From: DATDYQ01 sp035288965
Lineage (GTDB): Archaea; Nanobdellota; Nanobdellia; SCGC-AAA011-G17; JAGVZF01
Reading direction: 5' to 3'
NCBI GenBank assembly: GCA_035288965.1
Contig: DATDYQ010000028.1
Location: 1-6,706 of the forward strand
Length of the DNA stretch: 6,706 nt
Made by a program: the position numbers and the translations under genes. The notes under the pieces are model-generated. The model worked only from the letters and a program-made list of their open reading frames with translations, did not search any database and was not told where the DNA came from. Shown here one piece after another: positions 1 through 6,145 of this stretch (positions within the stretch are counted from its first letter, which is position 1; every line of letters begins with the position of its first letter).

Positions 1-6
1 ATTAGT

Positions 7-798
7 TTATTTCTGTTTTGGCTCATTTTTGGTATATTTCATTATTTCATTAAACGTCCAATTATAAACGTTTTTATATTTTTTAATAAATAAGTTTTTA
101 TCCAATAAATTATTTTTTATTTTTTCTACATTAATTCCAAAGATATTATTTATTTCTTTATTTATTTCTTTATTTGTTACTTTTTTAGCCGTTAAAAAGA
201 GTTTAATAGCGATTAGATTTCTAATTAATTTATATTTTTCCTTTCCATTTAAATAGTCAAAGTTATCTATTAGTGGTTTACTTTTTAAAAGATGCAAATC
301 CAATATTTTGTAATTTATTCTTTTTTTGGGAATCGGCTTTAATCTATGCTTGGAAATACATTTGCTTAGCATCAGCCTCCATAAAGGATCTGTGCTTAAA
401 GCTTCATCAAAAGTTTTTTTATTAAAATTAATAATATGATTCTTGATTTTTAAAGAGCTCTCAATCTTTTTCTCAATATTTGTAGTATCTAATCCTTTTT
501 CAGAAATTATCAAAATATCAATATCTTCAAAATTAAATCCTAAGTCTATAAATGAACCAGTTATAATTATATTGTCATAAGAGGTAATGTTGTTTATGAT
601 TTTAAATATATCATCTATTAACTTTAATTTTACAGGTTCAATAGAAGATACGTTATAAAAATAAGGTTTTTCAATAGGTTTTTCTTGTTCTAAGAGTTTT
701 ATGATAACGTGACTTCCTATATTAAATCCCATCCTATTTTTTGGAATATATATCTGGTCCATTTTGCTTCCCCGGCTTATTTTTGATATTATCTCCAT
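7..798 (-). CDS. Pol-beta-superfamily nucleotidyltransferase (MNT-like), 263 aa
   Basis: The centre of the protein carries the nucleotidyltransferase signature: G81-S82 followed by the metal-binding pair D92-x-D94 (EDIDILII), inside alternating beta strands. Proteins with this signature transfer an NMP to a protein, RNA or small molecule; the target cannot be read here. Residues 17-36 (IPKNRMGFNIGS...) form a short beta-rich N-terminal module that I associate with archaeal members. Residues 180-255 are lysine-rich and helical and could bind a partner or substrate. An obvious third catalytic acid was not located. The start at 798 lies just after a TATA-type promoter and would give a nearly leaderless mRNA. 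A second in-frame ATG at 762 (251 aa) is preceded by GGGGA at 6-nt spacing and sits right before the conserved module, so it is a real alternative. The gene is very AT-rich. It could be half of a MNT/HEPN-type pair, but no HEPN motif is seen next to it. Confidence 0.75.
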   Translation of the reverse strand: MEIISKISRGSKMDQIYIPKNRMGFNIGSHVIIKLLEQEKPIEKPYFYNVSSIEPVKLKLIDDIFKIINNITSYDNIIITGSFIDLGFNFEDIDILIISEKGLDTTNIEKKIESSLKIKNHIINFNKKTFDEALSTDPLWRLMLSKCISKHRLKPIPKKRINYKILDLHLLKSKPLIDNFDYLNGKEKYKLIRNLIAIKLFLTAKKVTNKEINKEINNIFGINVEKIKNNLLDKNLFIKKYKNVYNWTFNEIMKYTKNEPKQK

Positions 799-816
799 AT
801 TACGTAATATTACGTA
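797..816. repeat. Perfect tandem 10-bp repeat containing a 16-bp palindrome, putative operator
   Basis: ATATTACGTA occurs twice without a gap (797-806 and 807-816). Positions 801-816 also form a perfect 16-bp palindrome, because each unit holds the self-complementary core TACGTA. The two cores are exactly 10 bp apart, about one helical turn. The block lies between the TATA box (827-834) and the start codon of the minus-strand nucleotidyltransferase and overlaps the expected transcription start and the ATG. That position suits a repressor operator, possibly for autoregulation. The repeat is seen directly; the role is inferred. Confidence 0.5.
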
Positions 817-826
817 GTTTAGATGT

Positions 827-840
827 TATATAAATATTTC
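827..840 (-). promoter_or_regulatory. Archaeal BRE/TATA promoter of the nucleotidyltransferase gene
   Basis: Read on the minus strand, 840-827 is GAAATA followed by TTTATATA, the usual archaeal BRE plus TATA box. Initiation about 25 bp downstream would fall near 805, leaving a leader of only a few bases before the ATG at 798 (about 40 bases before the alternative ATG at 762). It shows that this gene has its own promoter and need not be cotranscribed with the upstream 111-aa gene. Confidence 0.6.
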
Positions 841-858
841 GATGTCAGATAATTTATA

Positions 859-1194
859 TTAATTATCCATAAAATAATTCACGGCCTCTTTTTTAGCTTG
901 GTTCAAATATATTGTCTTGTTTTTCCTTAGTTTTCTTCTTCTTAATAATATTTTTTGCTTTTTATTCATCTTTAATCTTTTAGTAGCAAGCTCTGGATTA
1001 TGAGAAAATTGAGAAAGTTTTATTTTTTTAATTAATTTAAAATCTCCGAACCAATCTCTGAATCCATCCCTATAATCTTCCCAGTCATCATAAAAATCAT
1101 TTATGAAAAGATCATATTTAATTATATCTTTAAAAGAAATTGTTGCTCTCGGACTAACATATCCGTTATGACGTCTGTCTTTTTTAGTAACCAT
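859..1194 (-). CDS. Hypothetical basic protein, 111 aa, unrecognised family
   Basis: I do not recognise this protein. It has three visible parts: a basic N-terminus (residues 1-17), a segment unusually rich in aromatic and acidic residues (about 28-52, with FYDDWEDY and FRDWFGDF), and a strongly basic stretch (about 72-93, RLKMNKKQK and LRRRKLRKNK) that may form a nucleic-acid-binding helix. No signal peptide, membrane segment or cysteine pair is seen. It is supported as a real gene by a strong Shine-Dalgarno, GGAGG, six bases before the ATG at 1194. The 60-bp gap to the downstream nucleotidyltransferase contains a separate promoter. Co-orientation allows a functional link, but nothing in the sequence proves it. 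A nucleic-acid-binding accessory role is a guess from charge alone. Confidence 0.55.
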   Translation of the reverse strand: MVTKKDRRHNGYVSPRATISFKDIIKYDLFINDFYDDWEDYRDGFRDWFGDFKLIKKIKLSQFSHNPELATKRLKMNKKQKILLRRRKLRKNKTIYLNQAKKEAVNYFMDN

Positions 1195-1200
1195 CTAATG

Positions 1201-1205
1201 CCTCC
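1201..1205 (-). promoter_or_regulatory. Strong Shine-Dalgarno (GGAGG) for the 111-aa gene
   Basis: CCTCC on the plus strand reads GGAGG on the minus strand, six bases before the ATG at 1194. It fixes this start and implies a leadered transcript, unlike the plus-strand operon, whose first gene has no such site. Confidence 0.65.
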
Positions 1206-1211
1206 AAACAT

Positions 1212-1245
1212 CCTAAGCACGAACAACTTGCTTGGCAGTTCCTGC
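1212..1245 (-). promoter_or_regulatory. Two adjacent hairpins in the leader of the 111-aa gene
   Basis: On the minus strand a short stem GCAG-GAA-CTGC (1245-1235) is followed directly by CCAAGCA, a 9-nt loop, and TGCTTAGG (1235-1212), which pair over seven bases with one bulged A. The two stems share one base and could stack. The block ends 6 bp upstream of the GGAGG site and is more GC-rich than its surroundings. It could be a translational control element, or the relic of a structured RNA such as an omega-RNA-like tail. Pairing is seen; function is inferred. Confidence 0.3.
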
Positions 1246-1290
1246 TTTTATCTCTTTATTGAGACTGAATGTTCTACGGCATTTGATAAT
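1213..1290 (-). other. Short open segments, possible decayed gene tail
   Basis: Minus strand, upstream of the 111-aa gene. One frame is open for 25 codons to a TAG at 1213 but has no ATG; it ends AGTAKQVVRA. A second frame reads VEHSVSIKR, then a TAA, then KQELPSKLFVLRMFGG. Both look more protein-like and are less AT-rich than the flanks. The KQE-type ending and the following hairpins recall the C-terminal tail of IS605-type TnpB proteins, but no zinc ribbon or RuvC motif remains, so this is only a weak suggestion. It may simply be non-coding leader. Confidence 0.2.
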
Positions 1291-1352
1291 TTATTACATT
1301 CTTCATATTCTCACATTAATTTTAAGATTTTTAATGATTTTGGTTAGTTTTT

Positions 1353-1382
1353 AAAAAAGAAAAAATCTCCGCGCCGGCAGAG
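1353..1382 (-). terminator. GC-rich hairpin followed by T tract (intrinsic-terminator-like)
   Basis: On the minus strand CTCTGC-CGGC-GCGGAG (1382-1367) forms a six-pair stem with one G-T wobble. After one A it runs into TTTTTTCTTTTTT (1365-1353). On the plus strand the equivalent stem has a C-A mismatch and no T run, so the element is oriented for minus-strand transcripts. No minus-strand gene is visible upstream (1383-1663). It could terminate a small RNA or antisense transcript, act as an attenuator in the long leader of the 111-aa gene, or be left over from a lost gene. Confidence 0.4.
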
Positions 1383-1627
1383 TAGAATAAAAGTGTTCGG
1401 ATCTCTAAAATATTTTATCAGGATAGAGAAGTTTGAATAATTCATTTTTTTATGGATTTTTCTTGTAAAAGTTAAAAATATTATATTTTTAAGCTGTGAA
1501 ATCTTTCAAAAACCTATTTTTGCAAAGTTCTCGATACTATAGTAAAAGCAGTAAATCGCAAAGTAAATTTAACATTCTATATAGACCTTCTGTATAATTT
1601 ATTATTAACTTTAGAGTGGTTATAAAG

Positions 1628-1643
1628 AAAAGAATTATAAATA
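1628..1643 (+). promoter_or_regulatory. Archaeal BRE/TATA promoter of the six-gene operon
   Basis: AAAAGAA followed by TTATAAATA matches the archaeal BRE and TATA box. The TATA centre (about 1639) lies 25 bp before the ATG at 1664, so transcription should start at or next to the start codon. The bases before the ATG (TTAGCTTTAACT) carry no Shine-Dalgarno, consistent with a leaderless mRNA. A second TATA-like stretch at 1620-1626 is less well spaced for this. Confidence 0.6.
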
Positions 1644-1663
1644 TTCATTAATTAGCTTTAACT

Positions 1664-2695
1664 ATGGAGAATTTAAAATCTGCTGTAATAGGATTGGGGC
1701 ATCAAGGACTGGGGTATCATGTTCCTGCATTGAAAGATTCGCGGTTTGCGACTCTAGAGGCTATTTGTGACATAGACGGAGATAAATTAAAAGAATGGCA
1801 AGATAAATTGAAGGTTCCAGGTTTTACTAGTTATGTTGAATTATTTGATTCAATAGATTTGGATTTCATAATAGTTGCCACGCCACATGAAGAATATGGA
1901 AGGATTATCGAAGAGGCATCTAAAAGACATTTACATATATTAAAAGAAAAGCCATTTGCAAGAAATTTGGAAGAAGCCTTGTTTTTCAAAAGGTTGTGTG
2001 ATGAGAACGATATTAAATTAATGACAACTTTACAAAGAAGGTTTAATCCAATATACACTACCTTTTTTCAACTTAAGGATCAGATTGGAGAGCCATTTTT
2101 TGTAGAGATTAAATACACTCTCTTCGTCGACAATCCTCATGAAGGATGGAGAGGTCAAAGAAACTCTGCTGGCGGAGGATGTATAATTGATATGGGCTAC
2201 CACATGATTGATATGATTATATGGTATTTTGGCTTGCCAGATAATTTACATGCAGAATTTTCATCTAAAGCAAAACCAGGAGAGGGGTATGATGCAGAAG
2301 ATACTGCGTCTATTTTATTCCAATATGAAGATGGCTTACATGGATCTATGTTGTTATCTCGTTATTATCCTCCAAAGACTGAACAAATTAAGGTAATTGG
2401 AGATAGAGGTATAATAGAAGTGGATAGGGGACATATAAGGCGCCTAAGAAATAATGGAGAAGAAGCAGAGTCTCTTACTAGAAAACATTCTTGGCCTGTA
2501 GCTGCAACAAATCAAATTGATTATTTTTGTAGAGTAATCAAAGGTGAAAAAGAGAATATGGGGGATCCTGAATATCATTTACAACATGTAAGTTTTATTG
2601 ATGCTTGCTATAAATCAAGGAGAGAAGGAAATTATATCAATCCAAAAAAGTTATTAGTAGATTTCGTTAAATCAAGAGGAAAAAATGAATTCTAA
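1664..2695 (+). CDS. Gfo/Idh/MocA-family NAD(P)-dependent dehydrogenase
   Basis: This is a cytosolic oxidoreductase of 343 residues, normal length for the family. The N-terminal Rossmann fold (about 1-120) has the nucleotide-binding motif GLGHQG at 10-15, and D36/D38 after the second strand (CDID) favour NAD over NADP. The family motif EKP is at 95-97, with K96 the conserved active-site lysine. In the C-terminal domain, D176-M-G-Y-H180-x-x-D183 supplies the catalytic histidine and its aspartate partner. Such enzymes oxidise a hydroxyl of inositols, sugars or sugar nucleotides to a ketone. Next to a DegT/StrS aminotransferase and an amidinotransferase, the inferred job is making the keto-cyclitol or keto-sugar that is then aminated, as in streptidine (inositol dehydrogenase step) or kanosamine (NtdC-type) pathways. 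It is the first gene of the operon, probably leaderless, and overlaps the next gene by 11 bp. Substrate not determinable here. Confidence 0.88.
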   Translation: MENLKSAVIGLGHQGLGYHVPALKDSRFATLEAICDIDGDKLKEWQDKLKVPGFTSYVELFDSIDLDFIIVATPHEEYGRIIEEASKRHLHILKEKPFARNLEEALFFKRLCDENDIKLMTTLQRRFNPIYTTFFQLKDQIGEPFFVEIKYTLFVDNPHEGWRGQRNSAGGGCIIDMGYHMIDMIIWYFGLPDNLHAEFSSKAKPGEGYDAEDTASILFQYEDGLHGSMLLSRYYPPKTEQIKVIGDRGIIEVDRGHIRRLRNNGEEAESLTRKHSWPVAATNQIDYFCRVIKGEKENMGDPEYHLQHVSFIDACYKSRREGNYINPKKLLVDFVKSRGKNEF

Positions 2696-3797
2696 AAAGC
2701 TTACTCAAACAAGTGCTCTCGTAAATGTTTATACAGAATGGGCACCATTGGAAGAAGTAATAATTGGTTCTTGTGTAAACTTCAATCTAAAAGGTATTGA
2801 TTCTACCTTTAGGTTTATGTATGAAAATAGAGATGGGAGATTTGCAGACAGGAATGAACCACATCAAATAGATCCAAGATATATAGAAGAAAGACAAGAA
2901 GATTTGAATAATTTGCACTCTTTGCTTGAGTCAGAAGGAATTATTGTAAGGAGACCTAAAAGAATAGAAGAGATTCAAGAGATTAAAACCCCTAATTTTA
3001 CATCATATACTACTGGATGTGATTCTCCGAGGGATATGTATTTATGTGTGGGGGATACAATAATAGAAACTCCTCCAACAAATAGAAAAAGATATTTTGA
3101 ACGACTCTTATTAAAAGATTTGTTTATGGAATATTTTAGAAGTGGAGCAAAATGGATTGTAGCCCCAGCATCATCTTTAGATGACTTGACTATTGATTTT
3201 TCTTTTTGGAAAGATAACGTTCAAAGAGGAATCCCCAATATTGAAGAAATTGAGAAAAACTATGATATTGCATTTGATGCTGCGAATTGTCTTAAATTCG
3301 GAAAAGATATTATGATGAATATAGGAACCAAGAACCATGAGTTAGGATTTTATTGGCTTAAAAGACATTTAGAAGGAAGATTTAGAATTCATCCAACAAG
3401 AATTTGTGATACTCATATAGATGGACACTTTGTCCCCATATCTCCAGGTAAACTTTTAGTAAATGAAGGCGCAATGTATGGTATGTATGATTTTTTACCA
3501 GAGCCATTAAAAAAATGGGACAGAATACCAATCTTAGATAAGTGCACACGATTTGATTATCCAGATGATCATTTGCAAATGGCAACAAATGTAGGGATGA
3601 GTGTAAATGTGCTTTCATTAGATGAAAGAAGAATATTGATTAGGGATAATGCAACATTAACAATAAAGGCTTTAGAAAGAGCAGGATTTGAACCAATCCC
3701 AATAAGATTGAGACATAGTGAACTTTTTGGAGGAGGCATTCATTGCACCACTGTTGATGTAAGAAGAAAAGAAAATATGGAGGATTATTTTTCTTAA
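2685..3797 (+). CDS. Amidinotransferase, StrB1/AGAT family (L-arginine:amine amidinotransferase)
   Basis: The protein has 370 residues, close to StrB1 inosamine-phosphate amidinotransferase. It begins with the family signature TEWAPLEEVIIG (17-28). The catalytic set is intact: D117 in SPRDMYLCVG, D198 in FDAANCLKFG, H244 in THIDGH, and nucleophile C354 in GGGIHCTTVDVRR; their spacing matches AGAT (D170, D254, H303, C407). The enzyme should take the amidino group of arginine through a covalent cysteine adduct and pass it to an amine, releasing ornithine. FDAANxLxFG and the NHELG segment after it read more like StrB1 than like the creatine-pathway enzyme (FDAADFIRAG, as I recall it). With a StrS-type aminotransferase in the same operon, an aminocyclitol or amino sugar phosphate is the likelier acceptor than glycine. 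Start: ATG at 2685 with AGAGGA four bases upstream, inside the end of the preceding gene. Family very sure; acceptor inferred. Confidence 0.9.
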   Translation: MNSKKLTQTSALVNVYTEWAPLEEVIIGSCVNFNLKGIDSTFRFMYENRDGRFADRNEPHQIDPRYIEERQEDLNNLHSLLESEGIIVRRPKRIEEIQEIKTPNFTSYTTGCDSPRDMYLCVGDTIIETPPTNRKRYFERLLLKDLFMEYFRSGAKWIVAPASSLDDLTIDFSFWKDNVQRGIPNIEEIEKNYDIAFDAANCLKFGKDIMMNIGTKNHELGFYWLKRHLEGRFRIHPTRICDTHIDGHFVPISPGKLLVNEGAMYGMYDFLPEPLKKWDRIPILDKCTRFDYPDDHLQMATNVGMSVNVLSLDERRILIRDNATLTIKALERAGFEPIPIRLRHSELFGGGIHCTTVDVRRKENMEDYFS

Positions 3798-4415
3798 ATG
3801 AGACACATAGCTTTTGAAGGTATTGATGGTGCTGGAAAATCCACCCAGGTAGATGTGCAATATTCTAGGCTTCAAGATATGCAAATACCAACTTCAGTTT
3901 ACAGATATAGTGAAAAGAATAATTTATGGGGAAGAATAATTAGAAAAGTATACTCTTTAGATCAACATAACAATTTGCATTTTCTTTTCAAACCAAGAAT
4001 TATCCAGGAGGCATTATATGCTCTTTCTGCAAGAACAAATTTAAAATCTTGCAAAAGAAATAACACTGAACTGCTTCTTTCAGATAGGAGTATTGTTACA
4101 GCATATGCAAGTCATTTGAATGATGTTCCAGAATGGTTTATTTCATTAATAGAACCTCCAACTACTCCTGTTCTGGTTATTTATTTAGACATTCCTCCTG
4201 AAGTAGGATTAAGACGTATAAATGATAGATATAGTAAATTCAAGGATGAGGACTTAGAATCACTTACTGAATTTAGAGATTTATACATGCATATAATGCT
4301 AGAAAAAAGGCCAAAAAGATTAAAAAATACTGAATTTGTTATGATTGATGCAACAAGATCGTTAGAAGAAGTTACTTCTGAAGCGACAGAAGTTATTGAT
4401 GAATTTATGAGGTAA
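3798..4415 (+). CDS. Thymidylate-kinase-like P-loop kinase, substrate uncertain
   Basis: This 205-residue protein has the thymidylate kinase start FEGIDGAGKST, with the Walker A loop at 8-16 (K14, S15), a DR motif at D96-R97, and the strand plus helix YLDIPPEVGLRRINDR (129-144), matching the family's LID entry with its arginines. It should transfer the gamma-phosphate of ATP to a phosphate or hydroxyl acceptor. The segment after DR reads SIVTAYASH rather than the usual DRY..S..AYQ of dTMP kinases as I know them, so the acceptor pocket may have changed. Its ATG directly follows the TAA of the amidinotransferase gene (0 bp gap), with GGAGG (3779-3783) a rather long 14 bp upstream, suggesting translational coupling. 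In this operon it could phosphorylate the aminated cyclitol or sugar before amidino transfer. A role in dTMP/dTDP supply, for example for a dTDP-sugar, remains possible. Confidence 0.8.
   Translation: MRHIAFEGIDGAGKSTQVDVQYSRLQDMQIPTSVYRYSEKNNLWGRIIRKVYSLDQHNNLHFLFKPRIIQEALYALSARTNLKSCKRNNTELLLSDRSIVTAYASHLNDVPEWFISLIEPPTTPVLVIYLDIPPEVGLRRINDRYSKFKDEDLESLTEFRDLYMHIMLEKRPKRLKNTEFVMIDATRSLEEVTSEATEVIDEFMR
4409..4413 (+). promoter_or_regulatory. Shine-Dalgarno (GAGGT) overlapping the kinase stop codon
   Basis: GAGGT ends on the first base of the kinase TAA (4413-4415) and lies six bases before the ATG at 4420. It fixes the start of the first Nudix gene and ties its translation to termination of the kinase gene. 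Confidence 0.55.
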
Positions 4416-4419
4416 AAAA

Positions 4420-4905
4420 ATGGAAAGAAAAAATTTACCATTTAGAATTAATTGTGAAGGGTATTTTTTGAATAATAAAGGAAATATTATTGCAAAAGAA
4501 TCTAATGGCATTGTTTTATTTCCTGGTGGGGGAGTAGACGAAAATGAAGAAATTATTAAAGCAATGATCAGAGAAACAAAGGAAGAAACTGGTGTGATTA
4601 TAAAGGATATTATGAAATTAGGCACAATAAAAATTATTTGGGGTCCAAATTGGGCTAAAACAGAAAAACAAAAATCTAGATATACAGCCTTTCAAGGAGA
4701 TGAGATGCATTTTTTTATAGGGAATATAGAACGTTTTGAAGAACCTGAAATTAAAAAAGAAGATTTTTGGAGTGGAAATAAATTAATGAATGTAAGCGAT
4801 GTTATTAAAAAAATTGAGGAAAAAGCATCTTTCGATGAAGACATAAGAGAATACCGTGAAGCACAATTAAAATTTTTAAAAAGGATAATAAAAGATGAAA
4901 AGTAA
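4420..4905 (+). CDS. Nudix hydrolase (first of two in the operon)
   Basis: The protein has 161 residues, typical of a single Nudix domain. The Nudix box runs from G37 to V59: G37-x5-E43-x7-R51-E52-T53-K54-E55-E56-T57-G58-V59. All metal-binding glutamates are present; the only departure is T53 where a bulky aliphatic residue is usual. FPGGG just before the box is the common lead-in. Enzymes of this family cleave nucleoside diphosphates linked to another group (NDP-sugars, dNTPs, dinucleotides) and sometimes non-nucleotide phosphates. The segment 75-95 (GPNWAKTEKQKSRYTAFQGD) forms a polar insert between strands that could set specificity. The C-terminus (about 122-161) is helical and charged. 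The gene starts four bases after the kinase gene and overlaps the aminotransferase gene by 11 bp. Its place inside the pathway operon suggests action on an intermediate or by-product rather than general nucleotide cleaning, but the substrate is unknown. Confidence 0.85.
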   Translation: MERKNLPFRINCEGYFLNNKGNIIAKESNGIVLFPGGGVDENEEIIKAMIRETKEETGVIIKDIMKLGTIKIIWGPNWAKTEKQKSRYTAFQGDEMHFFIGNIERFEEPEIKKEDFWSGNKLMNVSDVIKKIEEKASFDEDIREYREAQLKFLKRIIKDEK

Positions 4906-6145
4906 ACTAGCAATTAATGGAGGAGAAAAAGCAGTTAATCTTGATAGACAGCATTATGTTTGGCCACCAATTACAGAAAGAACGAGAGAAGCAGTTTTAA
5001 GACAATTAGAAGAAAGTATATCTATTTATGATAGATCTGGAATTATAGAGAGGTTAGAAGACAAATTCGCCCACTACCATGGGAAAAAACATGCCCTGTT
5101 AACTAACTCTGGAACTTCTGCATTACATTCAATGTATGTTGGTGCTAATTTAAAGGAAGGAGATGAAGTTATTTGTCCAGCATATACATTTTATGCAAGT
5201 GTAACACCTTTATTTTTTACAGGAGCTATTCCAGTTTTGGCAGATTCTAAAGATAATGGGAATATTAACCCTGAGGATATAGAAAGAAAAATTACTGGAA
5301 ATACAAAAGGTATAGCTATAACACATATGTGGGGGATGCCCTGTGATATGGATGCCATAACAGAAATTGCTAGACAATATAATCTTATGTTATTTGAAGA
5401 TGCCTCTCATGCACATGGTGCTGTTTACAGAGGTAGAAAAGTAGGCACGTTTGGAGATGTTTCTGCATTCAGTTTGCAAGCACAGAAAACTTTGACTGGG
5501 GGAGAAGGAGGAGTATTATTAACAGACAATGATGAAATTTTTTATAGAGCCTTGCTTCTTGGTCACTATAATAAAAGATGCAAGAATGAAATACCCGAGG
5601 ATAATAAACTTCGTCAATATGCAATAACAGGAATGGGACTAAAATTAAGAATACATCCTATGGCTGCTGCTATTGCAGATGAGCAGTTCGATAATCTGGA
5701 AACAATTTTAGAAAATAGACGAAAAATAGCTAAAAGTATGATGAAAGAGTTGAGAGGTTTGCCCGGAATTGAAATCCCAAATATACCAAATGATATTGAA
5801 CCCAGTTGGTATGCTTTTATTATGCAATATAAACCAGAAGAGCTTGGTAGATTGTCTATTGAAAAGTTTTATGAAGCTTTAAAAGCTGAAGGTTGTGTGG
5901 AACTAGATAGGCCCGGATCAACATGTCCATTAAATTATCATCAATTATTTCAAAATCCTGTATTATTATTCCCAGGATATAAAGATAAAGTTAGCTATAA
6001 GAGAGGAGATTTTCCTAAAGCTGAGAAATTCCATGAACATTCATTAAAATTGCCAGTTTGGCATGAATTAAAAGATAGGGATATTATTGAAAGTTATGTT
6101 AATGCATTTAAAAAAGTGATAGAAAAGTATCATGAATTGTTATAA
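4895..6145 (+). CDS. DegT/DnrJ/EryC1/StrS-family PLP aminotransferase (StsC/AHBA-synthase-like subgroup)
   Basis: The protein has 416 residues, normal for the family. It opens with LAINGGEKAV (5-14), the NGG start I associate with the subgroup including StsC-type inosose aminotransferases and AHBA synthase. PLP-site landmarks: NSGTSAL (71-77) for the phosphate, D169 in FEDASHAHG for the pyridine nitrogen, and K198 in FSLQAQKTLTGGEGG as the Schiff-base lysine. The Q in FSLQ, in place of the H-P of most sugar-nucleotide aminotransferases (SFHPxK), again fits that subgroup. It would aminate a keto-cyclitol or keto-sugar, made by the Gfo/Idh/MocA enzyme of the same operon, using Glu or Gln as donor; the product amine is a natural acceptor for the amidinotransferase. 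ATG at 4895 lies within the end of the Nudix gene (11-bp overlap), with AGGAT 10 bases upstream. Family very sure; cyclitol substrate inferred. Confidence 0.9.
   Translation: MKSKLAINGGEKAVNLDRQHYVWPPITERTREAVLRQLEESISIYDRSGIIERLEDKFAHYHGKKHALLTNSGTSALHSMYVGANLKEGDEVICPAYTFYASVTPLFFTGAIPVLADSKDNGNINPEDIERKITGNTKGIAITHMWGMPCDMDAITEIARQYNLMLFEDASHAHGAVYRGRKVGTFGDVSAFSLQAQKTLTGGEGGVLLTDNDEIFYRALLLGHYNKRCKNEIPEDNKLRQYAITGMGLKLRIHPMAAAIADEQFDNLETILENRRKIAKSMMKELRGLPGIEIPNIPNDIEPSWYAFIMQYKPEELGRLSIEKFYEALKAEGCVELDRPGSTCPLNYHQLFQNPVLLFPGYKDKVSYKRGDFPKAEKFHEHSLKLPVWHELKDRDIIESYVNAFKKVIEKYHELL

Larger units (their letters stand above)
1195..1663. other. Divergent intergenic region between minus-strand genes and plus-strand operon
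   Basis: About 470 bp without a convincing full-length gene. From left to right it holds the GGAGG site and hairpins of the 111-aa gene leader (1201-1245), open but startless segments (to about 1290), an orphan GC-rich hairpin with T tract on the minus strand (1353-1382), about 240 bp of very AT-rich DNA with stops in all frames, and the operon promoter (1628-1643). No tRNA, CRISPR repeat or complete insertion sequence was recognised. Confidence 0.6.

Noticed and set aside
1366..1400. GC-rich block followed by GTGTTCGGATC, considered as part of a tRNA.
   Set aside because: No acceptor stem, D arm or anticodon arm could be fitted, and the T-loop-like bases do not match the TTCRANY pattern.
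1472..1492. Perfect inverted repeat with 10-bp arms and a one-base centre in the intergenic region.
   Set aside because: It consists only of A and T in very AT-rich DNA, where such palindromes arise readily by chance, and it is not placed at a promoter or gene end.
1831..2058. Minus-strand open frame of 75 codons inside the dehydrogenase gene, and similar frames opposite the other operon genes.
   Set aside because: They lie antisense to genes with clear catalytic motifs, encode no recognisable domain and lack start signals.
2685..3797. Glycine amidinotransferase of creatine biosynthesis.
   Set aside because: The catalytic residues fit AGAT too, but the FDAANxLxFG segment, the length and the aminotransferase/dehydrogenase neighbours point to a StrB1-like role.
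3798..4415. Ordinary housekeeping thymidylate kinase that merely happens to lie here.
   Set aside because: Not excluded, but the 0-bp gap to the amidinotransferase gene and the altered region after DR make a pathway role at least as likely, so no tmk symbol was given.
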